Source: Vibrio splendidus (GTDB lineage: Bacteria; Pseudomonadota; Gammaproteobacteria; Enterobacterales; Vibrionaceae). From it: a stretch of DNA of 64,000 nucleotides. Location: positions 248,001 through 312,000 of the forward strand of contig NZ_MCUN01000009.1 in the NCBI RefSeq assembly GCF_002873455.1, written 5' to 3'. Under the pieces are notes generated by a model that saw nothing but the letters and a program-made list of their open reading frames with translations, did not search any database and was not told the origin of the DNA. Below are positions 55,642 to 64,000 of this stretch, piece after piece (within the stretch, counting starts at the first letter, position 1; every line of letters begins with the position of its first letter). The position numbers and the translations under genes were made by a program.

Positions 55642-56877
55642 TTAGTAAAGCGTTGAGTTAAACAGTTGAATCTGAACTGTTTCGCCCACTTCCACACGTC
55701 CACGTTCACGTTCTAGTACCACAAAACAGTTTGCCAAACTCATTGAGCGGAAAGCGCCTGAACTTTGGTTGCCTGTTGTTTCTACTACAAACTGACCGTT
55801 TTCAATGGTGTAAATACCACGCTGGTAATCAGTACGACCTGGGCCTTTTTTGAATGCGGATTTAGTGATCGCAGGAATAGATTCTGGTGCTGTCCATGCT
55901 GTGTGACCAGCAAGTTTAGCCAGCATAGGCTGAACCAAAACATACATGGTCATTATTGCTGATACGGGGTTGCCCGGTAGACCGCAGAACCATGCGTTAT
56001 CAAGTTCACCGAATGCGAAAGGTTTACCCGGTTTGATTGCTAGCTTCCAAAATCCGATTTGACCTAGCTCTTCAAGAATGTCTTTGGTGTAATCTGCTTC
56101 ACCCACACTCACGCCACCAGAAGTAACCACAACATCTGCTATTTCTTGAGCTTTCTCGAAGGTTTCTTTAAGTGTTGCTGGGCAGTCTGGGATGATGCCT
56201 AGGTCAATCGCTTCACAACCGAATGCTTCGATCAGCGGTTTAATACCGTAACGATTACTGTCGTAGATCTGACCGTCTTCAAGCGGTTGACCTAATGGCT
56301 TTAGCTCATCGCCAGTAGAGAAGAAAGCGACTTTAGGCTTATGTAACACTGTCACGTGGCTCACACCCAATGAAGCAATCATTGGAATGTCACGAGGTGT
56401 TAAACGCTCACCACGGCTAAGTACGATATCGCCTTGCTTGATATCGTCACCAGTAGGGCGAATGTTATTGTTCAGCTTGATTTCTTGTTGTTGGATTTCA
56501 ACACCAGCGTTTGTTTCGCGTGTGTTTTCTTGCATCACAACAGCATCACAGCCTTCCGGGATCTTTGCACCTGTCATAATGCGGATACAAGTGTTTGCTG
56601 GCCATTCGCCTTCAAATGGCTGACCCGCGAAGGATTTGCCGGCTAATGGTAGAGTTTTACCGTTATCTAGGTCTGCTAAGCGCAGTGCATAACCGTCCAT
56701 TGCTGAGTTATCAAAAGGAGGTACGAAAATAGGGGAAAGAATATCTTCAGCAAGTACGTAACCCAATGCATCCGCTAATGGCAGTGATAAGGTCGTTTGA
56801 ATCGGTGTAATTGGTGATAGCAGCTTATCTAGTGCTTCTTCAATTGGCATTAAGCCCGGAGCATCGCAACAGCCCAT
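55642..56877 (-). CDS. moeA: Molybdopterin molybdotransferase
   Basis: MoeA inserts molybdate into adenylated molybdopterin. The 411 residues have the usual order: an N-terminal MoeA domain (ALDKLLSPITPIQTTLSLPL near 16-35, PPFDNSAMDGYALR), the central MogA-like fold with STGDEL and TSGGVSVGEADY, the GLPGNPVSA loop, and a C-terminal beta-barrel. The ATG at 56877 has AAAGGATTT upstream; the longer frame adds 19 unlikely residues. It is divergent from folE. Confidence 0.93.
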   Translation of the reverse strand: MGCCDAPGLMPIEEALDKLLSPITPIQTTLSLPLADALGYVLAEDILSPIFVPPFDNSAMDGYALRLADLDNGKTLPLAGKSFAGQPFEGEWPANTCIRIMTGAKIPEGCDAVVMQENTRETNAGVEIQQQEIKLNNNIRPTGDDIKQGDIVLSRGERLTPRDIPMIASLGVSHVTVLHKPKVAFFSTGDELKPLGQPLEDGQIYDSNRYGIKPLIEAFGCEAIDLGIIPDCPATLKETFEKAQEIADVVVTSGGVSVGEADYTKDILEELGQIGFWKLAIKPGKPFAFGELDNAWFCGLPGNPVSAIMTMYVLVQPMLAKLAGHTAWTAPESIPAITKSAFKKGPGRTDYQRGIYTIENGQFVVETTGNQSSGAFRSMSLANCFVVLERERGRVEVGETVQIQLFNSTLY

Positions 56878-57093
56878 AATTGAAATCCTTTGGTCGTTAT
56901 TATTTTGATTTGGCGGTTGGCAGTGGTGGTTCAATAATTATCAAATCACGGTTGTTCGCCAACGAAATTGCAGCCACTTTAGCATAGTTTAAGCCCCGTA
57001 AATAATGACCTCCCTTAAAATATGGGTGTATTTATTCAAAATTCCGAGTATCCTTGTTTGCCATCCAGAAGGGGTATTAAAAGAGGAAGTTCA

Positions 57094-57747
57094 ATGTCAG
57101 GTCTTAGCGAATCAGCGAAGTTGGTTAAAGATGCGCTAGCAAGCCGCGGATTAGAGACACCAATGCGTCCTAATCAGGTTAGCCGAGAAGAGAAAAAGGA
57201 ACGAATCGAACACCATATGCGTGAGATTCTCACTCTCCTTGAACTTGATCTTGCGGATGACAGTCTGGAAGAAACACCGCAACGTATTGCAAAAATGTAC
57301 GTCGATGAGATTTTCTCCGGTTTGGATTACGCCAATTTCCCTAAAATCACCGTGATCGAAAACAAGATGGGTGTTCGTGAGATGGTACGCGTGAAAGACA
57401 TCACCGTAACCAGCACATGTGAGCATCACTTAGTGACCATTGATGGTAAAACGGCCGTCGCTTACATCCCTCAAGGTAAGATCATTGGCCTTTCGAAGAT
57501 CAACCGAATTGTTCGCTTCTTTGCACAACGCCCGCAAGTTCAAGAACGTATGACTCAGCAGATCCTTGTTGCATTGCAAACGCTACTCGAAACCGATGAC
57601 GTTGCTGTAACCATGGATGCTGTTCACTACTGCGTGAAATCGCGTGGTGTAATGGACGCAACCAGCGAAACAACAACAACTGCCTTGGGCGGTATTTTTA
57701 GATCAAACCCAGCAACGCGCCATGAGTTCTTACACGGCCTGCGTTAA
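57094..57747 (+). CDS. folE: GTP cyclohydrolase I
   Basis: FolE converts GTP to dihydroneopterin triphosphate, the first step of folate synthesis. The 217-residue protein has the zinc ligands in TSTCEHHLV (about residues 107-115) and HYCVKSRGV near 178-186, and the [10 protein letters not shown] signature. The ATG at 57094 follows AGGAAG. It is divergent from moeA, and both act on pterin-related cofactors. A terminator is present at 57806. Confidence 0.95.
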   Translation: MSGLSESAKLVKDALASRGLETPMRPNQVSREEKKERIEHHMREILTLLELDLADDSLEETPQRIAKMYVDEIFSGLDYANFPKITVIENKMGVREMVRVKDITVTSTCEHHLVTIDGKTAVAYIPQGKIIGLSKINRIVRFFAQRPQVQERMTQQILVALQTLLETDDVAVTMDAVHYCVKSRGVMDATSETTTTALGGIFRSNPATRHEFLHGLR

Positions 57748-57805
57748 TATGTTTCGTTATTTGATAAGCTCGATTTAGCCTTAGAAAATCGACAACCAAG
57801 ATTCT

Positions 57806-57833
57806 AAGCCTCGCACTCTGCGGGGCTTTTTTG
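57806..57833 (+). terminator. Terminator after folE
   Basis: AAGCCTCGCA and TGCGGGGCTT with a CTC loop and TTTTTT, 58 bases after folE. Confidence 0.85.
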
Positions 57834-57870
57834 TACTTGTAATGAAGTTAACTGTAATGGCTGCGAATGT

Positions 57871-58079
57871 CGTCATTCCCTAGAGTGAAGAATGAGCGTA
57901 ATAGGGAATCTGTTTGTCTGTGTAGTTTTCTGACTTGGCATGAGATCCCCGACTCAGTCGTTCCTCCTTCTCGAGGATGACGGTCAAGATTGATGACGTT
58001 GATTAGGAAATGATCACGCTTTAACTCGAAAGACCTGTCGTCATTCCCTAAAGTGAGGAACGAGCGTAATAGGGAATCT
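57871..58079. repeat. Three copies of a 41-base intergenic repeat in alternating orientation
   Basis: Copy 1 (57871-57911) and copy 3 (58039-58079) share CGTCATTCCCTA…GAGCGTAATAGGGAATCT with four differences. A diverged copy in the opposite orientation lies at about 57942-57982 (GAGATCCCC…CTCGAGGATGACG). Each unit is itself partly palindromic (ATTCCCTA/TAGGGAAT). This fits a REP/BIME-like dispersed repeat of Vibrio. It fills the folE/unknown-gene gap. Confidence 0.75.
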
Positions 58080-58171
58080 CCATTTTCGATGTGAGTTGGT
58101 TGGAACGGAAATTAGATGCGCTCTACAGAATCTATAAAGCGCAAATTTGGGTACAGCCGCTGGTGGAATGC

Positions 58172-58753
58172 TTAAGTAAGATTAAACAAACGCTTAAAGT
58201 AGTGAACAAAACCGGAGGGCTTATTCTCAGCTTGATAGAGGTTCAAACCATCATAAAAACTGGCCATAAACTCTACGCGAATCTCATCATCACTGCTTCT
58301 CGATATGCGAGACAACAGCGTAGCGGCTACAGCAGCATGATCATTGGCAAGGCTGTAATCCATTCCTAGTCGTCCTTGAATGAACAACCACAAATGCGTC
58401 ACTAATTTTAACTGCTGGGCGTTAGAGTTTTGAAACTTGTCGCTGTACTCAGTGCCCACTGTTTTATCGAATACATTTTGCATCGCCTCATTTGCTTCTT
58501 TATTGCTTTCAAAGCGATAGCTTGCATCGATATGTACTTTGGTTAACAGGCCAAGCAACGTCTGACGTGCAGAGTTGTCCGGCTTGTTCTCGCAAGCGTG
58601 CTTAAACAGAGCATGGTTTTCATCAATAAATGACGATAGCTCTTTTTCATAGTCAGTCGTCAGCGCTTTCACTGAATCGAGACCAGCGAGCTGCAAACAC
58701 GCTTCGAGCTTAGTTTGGCGCTGAGGTTCAGTCTGAGTGTGGATCTCAGTCAT
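58172..58753 (-). CDS. Unknown helical protein translationally linked to yaeQ
   Basis: Not recognised. The 193-residue soluble, helix-rich protein has no signal or membrane segment (TKLEACLQLAGLDSVKALTT at the start, FVHYFKRLFNLT at the end). Its ATG lies inside the end of yaeQ (8-base overlap), so the two proteins are probably made in step and may work together. The stop region faces the repeat cluster. Confidence 0.75.
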   Translation of the reverse strand: MTEIHTQTEPQRQTKLEACLQLAGLDSVKALTTDYEKELSSFIDENHALFKHACENKPDNSARQTLLGLLTKVHIDASYRFESNKEANEAMQNVFDKTVGTEYSDKFQNSNAQQLKLVTHLWLFIQGRLGMDYSLANDHAAVAATLLSRISRSSDDEIRVEFMASFYDGLNLYQAENKPSGFVHYFKRLFNLT

Positions 58754-59285
58754 TACTCTGTAGCTCTTCCCACGTCACTTCTGCAGATTGAGTGTCGCTG
58801 TTTACGAACGCAGAGTTACCCGACAGCATCACTGAAAGATCCATCGTACGTTGTGTCATTGCCGTTAACTGCTCAATACCATCGTTGTCTAGACGAACGA
58901 TCTGAGCTTTTAGGTAACCGAACTTACCTTTGTTCTGCTCCCACCAAATGTTCGACTTGGTGTTGAAGCTGAACACGCTCACTGACTTAGATAAGCGAGT
59001 CGCTTTCTTAACGCGCTCTGGGTCTGGTTCGCCCACATCAATCCACTCTAGGATTTGGTCATCCAACGACTTCTGCCATAAATCAGGTTCTTCAATGCTA
59101 GATAACCCTTTAGTGAACTCAAGTTCAGGAGATGCCTTGATACAGAAAGCAATGATACGAGCCATCATGCGCTGTTCTGTTTCTGAAGGGTGCTGTGCAA
59201 CCGTTAGATTAAAAGAGTCGTAATAGTCGCGATTCATATCGGTTAATGAGATACGAAACTTGTAGATTGTCGGTTTAAGAGCCAT
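58746..59285 (-). CDS. yaeQ: YaeQ family protein
   Basis: Conserved 179-residue protein (family length about 180). It opens with ALKPTIYKFRISLTDMNRDYYDSF and shows HPSETEQRMMARIIAFC, LWQKSLDDQILEWIDVGEPD and the C-terminal LTAMTQRTMDLSVMLSG of YaeQ. Structures in the family resemble PD-(D/E)XK nucleases, though the role is not settled; E. coli YaeQ was named as a possible RfaH-related suppressor. The following unknown gene overlaps it by 8 bases. Confidence 0.92.
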   Translation of the reverse strand: MALKPTIYKFRISLTDMNRDYYDSFNLTVAQHPSETEQRMMARIIAFCIKASPELEFTKGLSSIEEPDLWQKSLDDQILEWIDVGEPDPERVKKATRLSKSVSVFSFNTKSNIWWEQNKGKFGYLKAQIVRLDNDGIEQLTAMTQRTMDLSVMLSGNSAFVNSDTQSAEVTWEELQSND

Positions 59286-59349
59286 TGATAGGGTGTCTAG
59301 GTAGAAATAGTGAGGGGGAATATTACCTTAAATCTCTGAATAGCGGGTA

Positions 59350-59380
59350 AAAAAATAGCCAGCAGAGGCTGGCTATTTTT
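59350..59380 (-). terminator. Terminator after the cold-shock gene
   Basis: AAAAATAGCCAGC and GCTGGCTATTTTT, a perfect 13-bp stem with an AGAG loop, 22 bases past the csp stop. Confidence 0.88.
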
Positions 59381-59401
59381 AGAAAGCTTTAAAATACTAA
59401 A

Positions 59402-59611
59402 TTAAAGTACTTTGATGCTGTCAGCTTGTGGGCCTTTTTGACCTTGAGATACAGTGAACTCAACTTGTTGGCCTTCAGCAAGAGTTTTGAAACCGTCGCC
59501 TGTGATTGCAGAGAAATGTGCGAATACGTCTGGACCGTTTTCTTGCTCAATGAAGCCGAAGCCTTTAGTTTCGTTGAACCATTTTACTTTACCAGTAACT
59601 GTGTTAGACAT
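59402..59611 (-). CDS. Cold-shock domain protein (CspA family)
   Basis: A 69-residue single-stranded nucleic-acid-binding protein. It begins [18 protein letters not shown] (RNP1 KGFGFI) and has RNP2 as VFAHFSAI, then [10 protein letters not shown] at the end. It acts as an RNA chaperone at low temperature or in stationary phase. The long gene-free stretch upstream (to 60060) leaves room for the long 5' leader typical of cold-shock mRNAs. Confidence 0.95.
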   Translation of the reverse strand: MSNTVTGKVKWFNETKGFGFIEQENGPDVFAHFSAITGDGFKTLAEGQQVEFTVSQGQKGPQADSIKVL

Positions 59612-60059
59612 GATGATATCCTAAAATTAAATTTTTATTTTGAGCCAATTGTGGCACTGATAGCGCGGAAAAGTTTATTGCTATTGCGTACAACACAACG
59701 GGGTTACTAGTAATCCAACGAAATGTTTATATACAAAGAACTTTCTTTCTAGCCGAGATGAAGTCTAAATCAAATCAAGGGATAGTCAATCGAATCCATA
59801 GTGAAAGGTTGCAGAAACTTGGGGGTAGTCAAACTTTGCATTCCTTAAATATCATGGAGTTACAGTTGTATGGTGATTTGTTGTCGTTTTTGTGAAAAAG
59901 GTGGTCGAAATTGATGACAAATTTGGAGTAATTGCACTGTTTTGGCACATTCATTTTGTAAATTTAAAAGCCGCTAATTGGAGCTTTCCCCCAATCATAA
60001 CGGCTTGTATTTATATATCTTGTTGTAAGTATCATGTCTTTATTAGATCAATAATTTGC
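59612..60059. other. Leader/promoter region of the cold-shock gene
   Basis: About 450 bases with no supported gene. The right end holds the 3' side of the dehydrogenase gene with an imperfect dyad (AAGCCGCTAATTGG…CCAATCATAACGGCTT, 59969-60006) that may end its transcript. The rest is likely csp promoter and leader. Confidence 0.5.
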
Positions 60060-61145
60060 TTACTTTTTCAATCGATATAGGTTGCCATTATCGGTACTGA
60101 AAAAAATGTCTCCGCTTGGTGAAGTTTCGATGTCTCTTATCCTCTCGCCTAAGTCTTCTAAAATACGCTCTTCCTTGATTGCTTCACCCTGCTCATTGAC
60201 TGTCACAATATTAATGTGAGTAAGCTTAAGTGCGCCAGCCAGCAGCTTTCCTTTTAACTCTGGGTATTTATCGCCTTGGTAAACAATCAAACTGCCGGGA
60301 GCAATTGAAGGAATGTAGACTTTTCTGGGCGCTTCAATGCCGTCTTTGGTTTCAGACTCACCAGCACTTATTGGGCCCCAATACTCTTTACCGTGAGAGG
60401 TTGTTGGCCATCCGTAGTTGCCACCTGCTTTTATTAGGTTGATTTCATCACCACCGCGCGGACCGTGTTCAATCGACCAAAGCTTCTGTGTCGGAAAATC
60501 GTAATGCAGACCTTGTGGATTACGATGGCCATAGCTCCAAATCTCATTGAGTAACTTGTTGTTATCAGTGAATGGGTTGTCGCTTGGCGTGCTTCCATCG
60601 GTATTTAATCGTAATATTGAGCCAGCATGAGTCATGGTGTCTTGGCCGTTGTCCCTGTCACCACGATCGCCGATTGAAAAATACAGGTGGCTCTCATCAA
60701 AGGTGATACGGCTACCAAAGTGACGCCCGGTGTCCGTTCTTGATTTCGACACAAACACGTCTGTCCAATTAGTGATTTCATTATTACTGTAATTAGCAGA
60801 AGCCAGTGTCGTTACACCTTCACCATCGACGTCTTTACTATAAGTGACGTAGAACCTTCCGTTTTCAAAAGGGGAGAGTGCGATATCCAATAATCCACCT
60901 TGGCCTTTCGCCCAAACATTTGGCAGCCTGAACAATGTGTTTTGATCGCCGGCCTTTAAATCAATGTGTTTAATGACGCCTGATTTTTCTGTTACTAGCA
61001 TGGAGTTATCGTTGATATAAGCCAACCCCCAAGGGATCACGAGTCCGTCGGTGATCTTCTCTGCCTGCCACGCAAAGGCTGACGTTATAGGAGCAAGGGC
61101 AAGCAGCGCCAAAGCACATGGGAAAATACGGTGATGAGTGTTCAT
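60060..61145 (-). CDS. Secreted PQQ-type sugar (aldose) dehydrogenase
   Basis: Periplasmic six-bladed beta-propeller of the soluble glucose/aldose sugar dehydrogenase family (E. coli YliI relatives), 361 residues. Signal peptide 1-24 (TSAFA). Family motifs are IPWGLAYIND, GQGGLLDIALSP, GSILRLNTDGS (near 180), WSYGHRNPQGLHYD and HGPRGGDEINLI. These provide PQQ and Ca binding. PQQ synthesis genes are not in the window. The ATG at 61145 follows AAGGGAC; the frame upstream to 61235 lacks a signal. Confidence 0.88.
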   Translation of the reverse strand: MNTHHRIFPCALALLALAPITSAFAWQAEKITDGLVIPWGLAYINDNSMLVTEKSGVIKHIDLKAGDQNTLFRLPNVWAKGQGGLLDIALSPFENGRFYVTYSKDVDGEGVTTLASANYSNNEITNWTDVFVSKSRTDTGRHFGSRITFDESHLYFSIGDRGDRDNGQDTMTHAGSILRLNTDGSTPSDNPFTDNNKLLNEIWSYGHRNPQGLHYDFPTQKLWSIEHGPRGGDEINLIKAGGNYGWPTTSHGKEYWGPISAGESETKDGIEAPRKVYIPSIAPGSLIVYQGDKYPELKGKLLAGALKLTHINIVTVNEQGEAIKEERILEDLGERIRDIETSPSGDIFFSTDNGNLYRLKK

Positions 61146-61415
61146 TGAAGTCCCTTGATTATGAGCGTCTAGTGTTAGTCTAGCGCCTGTGGTCGATAGG
61201 CGGGAAGTTGAGGTTACTGAAAAGTGACTATTCACATATTTAGTTGATCGTCTATTGTATGATTATACAAGCTCACGTATGTTTACTGTGCCTTTCTTTA
61301 TTTGATCCAGTCGGAGCATTATGAACAACTCGCCAGCAGCGTTTCCGCTATTTTCTCTGTTTTTATGTTGTGAGTTAGATACGCACGTTTTTTCTTCGAA
61401 CGGACGTATTAAACG

Positions 61416-62609
61416 ATGAGTCGTCGCTTTGATTTTAAATCGATCTTACTTGCGTGTTTGGTTATCAGTATCGGTCAACTCAGTATGGGTTTGGTGTTTC
61501 CCTCTTTACCTTGGATCGCCAAAGACTTCGATGTATCACTAGAGCAAGCCCAGCTTTTGGTGAGTGTCTATTTATTAGGTTTTGGGCCTTCTCAGTTTAT
61601 TTATGGTCCTATTTCTGACGCTTTAGGACGTAAGAAAGTGTTGCTGAGCGGATTATTAATCGCCATGTTGGGACTATTGATGATCATTTTCTTCAGCCAC
61701 TCGTTTACCAATATGGTGATGGGGCGATTTCTACAAGGCCTAGGGACCGGCTGTTGCGCTGTACTTGCTCGCGCCTCGACGCGTGATAGATTCAACGGCG
61801 CAGACTTGCCTTTGGCGATGTCTTATATTGCGATGGTTGCGTCGATTACACCTTTGATTGCGCCCGTAATCGGCGGCTTTATTAACTTCCACTTCGGTTG
61901 GAGCATGGTGTTTATCTCACTACTTGGTTATGTCTCATTGGCTTGGGTGGTATTGGCGTTCAAGTTTAAGGAAACCGTCACTCAGGTTTCAGCTATCCCT
62001 TCACCGAAGAAAATGGTTTCTCAATATAAAGAGTTACTTACTTCTCGTTATTTTATGAGCTTTGCAAGTATCGGTTGGCTTAACTTTAGCTTGATGATCA
62101 CCACTGTATCAGTGATGCCATTTATCATGCAAAACCAGATTGGTATGACGTCAGATGAATACGCGATGTGGGCGGTTATTCCTGCATTAGGCATGCTCGG
62201 CGGAACAAGCTTATGTAACCGTATTCGCCCTATGCTGGGTAACAAGAAAACTCTGTTATGTACGCCTGTCTTGCACGTTGCTGCGGCGTTGTGGCTTTTC
62301 TTTTGTCCACTTGAGCCACTGTATTTAATGCTTGGCCAGTTCTTGATGATTCTTGGTAATGGTATAGCGTTACCTTGTGCTCAGGCGTTGGTGATGTTGC
62401 CTTATAAGAAGAACGCTGGCGCGGCGGCTGCGATGTCTGGCGGAGGGCAGATGGTGGTGTCTTCAATGGTGAGTATGGGGCTAGTTCAATTAGGGCTAGG
62501 AGAAGCGTGGCATCTATCGCTTGTCATCATGTTGTTCACACTGATTACCCTGTTTAATATTTTACGTGGTTTCAGTAGCCAAGAAGCGAGAGAGTCGCAG
62601 CTTGGCTAG
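61416..62609 (+). CDS. MFS drug efflux transporter (Bcr/EmrD type)
   Basis: Twelve-helix drug:H+ antiporter of 397 residues. The DHA1 family motif A is visible as GPISDALGRKKVLLSG (about residues 62-77), and motif C-like glycines lie in ASITPLIAPVIGGFINFHFG near residue 145. It is related to EmrD and Bcr, which export hydrophobic drugs; the substrate here is unknown. It stands alone, divergent from the dehydrogenase gene, with a large hairpin terminator after it. Confidence 0.9.
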   Translation: MSRRFDFKSILLACLVISIGQLSMGLVFPSLPWIAKDFDVSLEQAQLLVSVYLLGFGPSQFIYGPISDALGRKKVLLSGLLIAMLGLLMIIFFSHSFTNMVMGRFLQGLGTGCCAVLARASTRDRFNGADLPLAMSYIAMVASITPLIAPVIGGFINFHFGWSMVFISLLGYVSLAWVVLAFKFKETVTQVSAIPSPKKMVSQYKELLTSRYFMSFASIGWLNFSLMITTVSVMPFIMQNQIGMTSDEYAMWAVIPALGMLGGTSLCNRIRPMLGNKKTLLCTPVLHVAAALWLFFCPLEPLYLMLGQFLMILGNGIALPCAQALVMLPYKKNAGAAAAMSGGGQMVVSSMVSMGLVQLGLGEAWHLSLVIMLFTLITLFNILRGFSSQEARESQLG

Positions 62610-62637
62610 TAATACAATGATTTAACAAGTGAAAAAT

Positions 62638-62681
62638 GAAGAAGGCCATTGAAGTTATACGATTTCAATGGCCTTCTTTAT
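62638..62681. terminator. Long terminator hairpin after the MFS gene
   Basis: GAAGAAGGCCATTGAA and TTCAATGGCCTTCTT form a perfect stem of at least 14 bp with a 10-base loop. It lies between convergent genes and probably serves both. Confidence 0.82.
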
Positions 62682-62682
62682 G

Positions 62683-62724
62683 CCTAGAGCCTAGAGCCTA
62701 GAGCCTAGAGCCTAGAGCCTAGAG
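62683..62724. repeat. Six tandem copies of a 7-base repeat (CCTAGAG)
   Basis: CCTAGAG repeated six times without interruption (42 bases), directly after the terminator hairpin. A short tandem repeat of this kind changes copy number easily; it lies outside any gene here. Confidence 0.9.
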
Positions 62725-62750
62725 CTTGTACTTAAACTGAAATGCCCTAA

Positions 62751-63536
62751 TTATTCGCAGACGACTGCAACCTTCTCACTTGCGGCTGTCTTGGCAGGAG
62801 CAGGATGATCGATCAGTCGGATAGGGGACTCATACAGTGCTGACAAAGCTTGTTCATCGAGTAACTTATCCGCGCTGCCTTCAAATGCAATCTGACCTTT
62901 TTTCAGGGCAACAATGTGTGTGGCGTAGCGCAGAGCCAAGTTCAAATCGTGCAAAATGACAATAACTCCGACGTTTTCCTTTTTGTTGAGTTCAGACAAT
63001 AAACCCATAAGCTGAAATTGGTGATGAACATCTAACGCAGAGGTCGGTTCATCAAGAATCAAGATCGGAGATTGCTGAGCAAGTAACATTGATACCCACG
63101 CTCTTTGGCGTTCACCTCCAGATAAATCATCTGCTAACGCCTGTGAAAAATCAGCAATGCCGGTTCTTTCCATAGCTTGTTTAATGATCGACTTATCTTC
63201 AGAATTCCAACGGCCTAATGCGCCTCTCCAAGGGAAACGGCCTAAACGAACCAGCTCTTCTACGGTTAAACCTGCAGAAGCAGGTAGCTTTTGCGGTAAA
63301 TAAGCAATCTTCTTCGCTAGATCTTTGCTTTTGAATGAAGAAAGAGAAGTGTTTTCTAACTCGACGGTGCCGTGATCTGGAGACATTTGTCCTGACAGCA
63401 AGTTTACGAGTGTGGATTTACCTGAGCCATTGTGACCAAGAACTACGGTCAGCTCATCGGTCGGAATAGTAAGATCGTCAATTGAGAGGATGGTTCGGTT
63501 GTCTCGAACGATGTTGATGTTTGAAAGCTGGAACAT
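62751..63536 (-). CDS. FhuC-like ferric siderophore ABC transporter ATPase
   Basis: ABC ATPase of 261 residues for iron-siderophore import. Walker A GHNGSGKST near residue 33, Q-loop LPQK, signature LSGGERQR near residue 139, Walker B ILILDEPTSALD and H-loop ILHDLNLA are all present. The length and FhuC-like layout suit a hydroxamate importer. The ATG at 63536 follows ACAGGACC; the longer frame to 63689 overlaps the upstream reductase and is unlikely. No permease or binding protein lies in view. The FhuF-like reductase gene is directly upstream on the same strand. Confidence 0.9.
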   Translation of the reverse strand: MFQLSNINIVRDNRTILSIDDLTIPTDELTVVLGHNGSGKSTLVNLLSGQMSPDHGTVELENTSLSSFKSKDLAKKIAYLPQKLPASAGLTVEELVRLGRFPWRGALGRWNSEDKSIIKQAMERTGIADFSQALADDLSGGERQRAWVSMLLAQQSPILILDEPTSALDVHHQFQLMGLLSELNKKENVGVIVILHDLNLALRYATHIVALKKGQIAFEGSADKLLDEQALSALYESPIRLIDHPAPAKTAASEKVAVVCE

Positions 63537-63612
63537 GTCGGTCCTGTATAGAGAGCAATAGCGATGCTTAGTGAAAGCAAATTTGTCGCACTGGTCTTTA
63601 AAATAGTGGCTG

Positions 63613-64000
63613 TTATTTGGCGATTTTTTTGTTGTCAGGATGTCTAGGACAATCGTCGCAATACTTACCTGAATCACACTTATAAACAAGGCAGCAGCTC
63701 ACTCTGATCAGTTTTAACATACCAGAATGGGCATCGACCTTAAGGCTGTTTAAATGAGTTTTAGGTAATTGGCATGCTTCTAACCAAAGTTTAGCTTGTA
63801 CGGTGATATAATCATTGGTCAGGCTTGGTTCGTGCTGTTGCAGTTTGATCAAACTACTTAATAGTAGATCAGCCAGTAAGTGATTGGTAAACCCTGGGCG
63901 AATGCGTGTCCATTCACTGATTTGGCTACGATAAAACTCAGTCAATGCAAGAATGGCTTCCCCAGCGTGTGGGATAAGCTCTTCAGGTGAGCCATGTTGA
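63613..64000 (-). CDS. FhuF-like siderophore-iron reductase, cut by the window end
   Basis: Partial gene: the frame stays open to the right edge, so the true start lies beyond 64000 and at least 129 residues are visible. The C-terminus has the 2Fe-2S cysteine cluster of ferric siderophore reductases: SCCLVYKCDSGKYCDDCP (near the end), as in FhuF. It would release iron by reducing the imported ferric siderophore in the cytoplasm. The TTG at 63945 is an internal codon and not a start. It precedes the FhuC-like ATPase gene by 76 bases. Confidence 0.8.
   Translation of the reverse strand, partial: QHGSPEELIPHAGEAILALTEFYRSQISEWTRIRPGFTNHLLADLLLSSLIKLQQHEPSLTNDYITVQAKLWLEACQLPKTHLNSLKVDAHSGMLKLIRVSCCLVYKCDSGKYCDDCPRHPDNKKIAK

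Noticed and set aside
57022..57093. folE start at 57022
   Set aside because: AGGAAG precedes the ATG at 57094, and the extra residues are not part of the family.
57871..58079. CRISPR array
   Set aside because: Only three copies, in alternating orientation, with unequal spacing and self-palindromic units; no cas genes are near.
59892..60080. Plus-strand ORF beginning KKVVEIDDKFG
   Set aside because: GTG start without ribosome site, overlaps the 3' end of the dehydrogenase gene, and the second half looks like random non-coding translation.
63537..63689. N-terminal extension of the FhuC-like ATPase
   Set aside because: It overlaps the reductase coding end and adds 51 residues before the normal start of the ABC domain, which has its own ribosome site.
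63613..63945. FhuF-like gene read as complete from 63945
   Set aside because: The codon there is TTG and the frame stays open to the window edge with sensible sequence, so the gene is partial.

Overview
The window looks like part of a Vibrio genome, most likely chromosome II of a marine species near the Splendidus clade. The basis is protein content: a PrtV-type M6 protease of 918 residues, a vctPDGC-type siderophore importer, a REC–HD-GYP/hybrid-kinase pair, transaldolase plus transketolase under a SorC-type regulator, and many chemotaxis and c-di-GMP proteins. In V. cholerae, from memory, the counterparts of these blocks lie on chromosome II (VCA0210-0211, VCA0223, VCA0227-0230, VCA0623-0624). 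The species and chromosome call is inference. No rRNA, tRNA, CRISPR array, IS element or prophage was recognised.

Layout. 0-5.5 kb: thiamin salvage (ThiY-like binding protein, TenA, ThiM; ThiE apart from them) with a chemoreceptor inserted. 5.6-10.8 kb: an orphan membrane-anchored protein, a LysR/PACE efflux pair, an AraC regulator and a secreted amidohydrolase. 10.8-13.8 kb: a decayed or frame-shifted patch holding a DUF3299 gene split in two frames, an OprB-like porin whose signal peptide is out of frame, and an outer-membrane barrel pseudogene with three frame changes. 13.9-20.2 kb: a diguanylate cyclase, an AraC regulator and a divergent four-gene envelope operon (HlyD adaptor, DUF2955 pump, AI-2E/PerM permease, K+ channel). 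20.2-23.4 kb: small and unknown genes. 23.3-27.2 kb: a Fur-box-preceded siderophore ABC importer. 27.4-33.5 kb: a response regulator/HD-GYP phosphodiesterase overlapping a 1640-residue BvgS-like kinase. 33.5-36 kb: a divergent LysR/MFS pair. 36-39.4 kb: prtV behind a small secreted protein that resembles its propeptide. 39.8-43.2 kb: a nucleoside-gate membrane protein, an Lrp regulator and a PAS chemoreceptor. 43.2-47.9 kb: transaldolase-transketolase and a SorC regulator. 47.9-54.7 kb: an EAL phosphodiesterase, a mercaptopyruvate sulfurtransferase, and an LruC-domain protein with a Gly-rich lipoprotein. 54.8-59.6 kb: moeA-moeB, folE, inverted intergenic repeats, yaeQ with an unknown partner, and a cold-shock gene. 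60-64 kb: a PQQ-type sugar dehydrogenase, an MFS efflux pump, a heptanucleotide tandem repeat, and a siderophore ABC ATPase with a FhuF-like reductase cut by the window end.

Themes. Iron uptake occurs twice (vct operon; FhuC/FhuF-like pair). c-di-nucleotide signalling has a synthase (13.9 kb) and two phosphodiesterases (27.5 and 47.9 kb). The least explained parts are the PrtV-propeptide-like protein, the frame-changed patch at 10.8-13.8 kb, the HlyD/DUF2955/PerM/K+-channel operon and the LruC/lipoprotein pair. I did not find one clearly new large system; most of the window is ordinary Vibrio content with several unusual local details.
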